64,000 nt of DNA from Euborellia annulipes. Its lineage: Eukaryota > Arthropoda > Insecta > Dermaptera > Anisolabididae. Positions 63,306 through 64,000 of the stretch are shown one piece after another; the first letter of the stretch is position 1, and every line of letters begins with the position of its first letter. Location of the stretch: positions 1-64,000 of the forward strand of contig JAKCPI010021790.1 in assembly GCA_023213315.1 (NCBI GenBank), in the 5' to 3' direction. A program made the position numbers and the translations under genes. The notes beneath the pieces were generated by a model. The model made no database searches. It had not been told where the DNA came from and saw nothing but the letters and a program-made list of their open reading frames with translations.

Positions 63306-64000
63306 TTCGGATTATAATTCTCTCCGCATCACTCATAAATTTTCAATTAATGAGAAAAAGCTTATTGTAAGTATATAATTATAATCCAAGTATTTAAACT
63401 TATTTAACAATAATAATTTATTTGTTACCGTTGCCCAGTACTTTAAGAAGCACTGTCCAGGTAACGACAAAGATTGAGGCTGCTATTTTATTTATATATA
63501 TATATACCAACTTTATTTTATTAAAACAAGCTTTACTTCGCCACCAAGGTATATTTTATATTCTTTATTTTAATTTTCGAAAATTTTTATATTCCTATTT
63601 ATTATATATTTCTATTTTTTTTTTTAATAACTATTTTTGTGGTTGTTTGACCTGTGGCTTATTAAAGCTTGTATTTTTTTTTTAATTTTTAGAGGCTTAT
63701 TTATTTTAAAAAACTCTAATTTCCTGTGAATATGATTTAAACCGAGTATTTCTAATCGCATTTATTGATTTTAACTTGGAAAGTTCAGGCTTTTTTTTTA
63801 GATTTGTAAACGTGTACTGGACTTTCTGTATAAATGAAGCTTGTGTGAATGGTTAAAATATATATATACAAATATATATATGTATATATTTCTTCTATAC
63901 ATATATATATAATTTTCTAGTTTTCTTTGTTAAGTATAAAAATTGTCTGATTTTTGTAAGCACATTGAGATAAAAAAAAAAATAATCAAGGAATCGATTA

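Overview
This is a eukaryotic nuclear window. It is AT-rich and dense in introns and mobile-element debris, and every intron I could place has GT/AG ends. The Pak N-terminus and the Rag protein look arthropod-like, and the genes are small exons in repeat-packed introns. A crustacean such as a copepod (sea-louse type) is my best guess, but that is inference from general resemblance and not proof.

Three conserved protein genes account for all convincing coding sequence. (1) 6758-33043, plus strand: a class VI P4-ATPase (ATP11-type lipid flippase), 22 exons, about 1348 residues. (2) 33592-42984, minus strand: RagA/B-type GTPase of the mTORC1 amino-acid pathway, 8 coding exons, 307 residues, tail-to-tail with the flippase (548 bp between stop codons). 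(3) 43867-61018, plus strand: group I p21-activated kinase (Pak), 10 exons, about 599 residues, head-to-head with Rag (882 bp between start codons, probably shared promoter space). The flippase and Pak act at membranes and the cytoskeleton and Rag at the lysosome; nothing in the sequence ties them into one pathway.

Three conserved exons or exon joins carry a one-base length error inside a homopolymer: flippase exon 2, the Pak exon 1/2 join, and Pak exon 7. Two otherwise identical 680-bp repeats in the flippase introns also differ, by eye, only in T-run lengths. Together these point to residual homopolymer errors in the assembly rather than to dead genes.

The rest is a nested archive of mobile elements. 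It includes a recurrent ~680-bp element with a 3' terminal hairpin; hAT-like elements with 8-bp target duplications, including a 5-kb long-inverted-repeat element at 13476-18463 with others nested in it; tRNA-derived SINEs of at least two types; a mariner remnant broken by later insertions; a small LTR element at 8452-9544; non-LTR retrotransposon 3' ends; and several fold-back elements. The most interesting signal is a scattered set of hammerhead-ribozyme-like motifs (about 28.5-29.0, 41.2-41.4, 48.2, 58.8 and 59.5-60.1 kb). They differ in sequence but keep the CUGANGA - stem II - GAAA core and complementary stem I arms, as described for Penelope-like retroelements. 61.2-64 kb has no recognisable gene.
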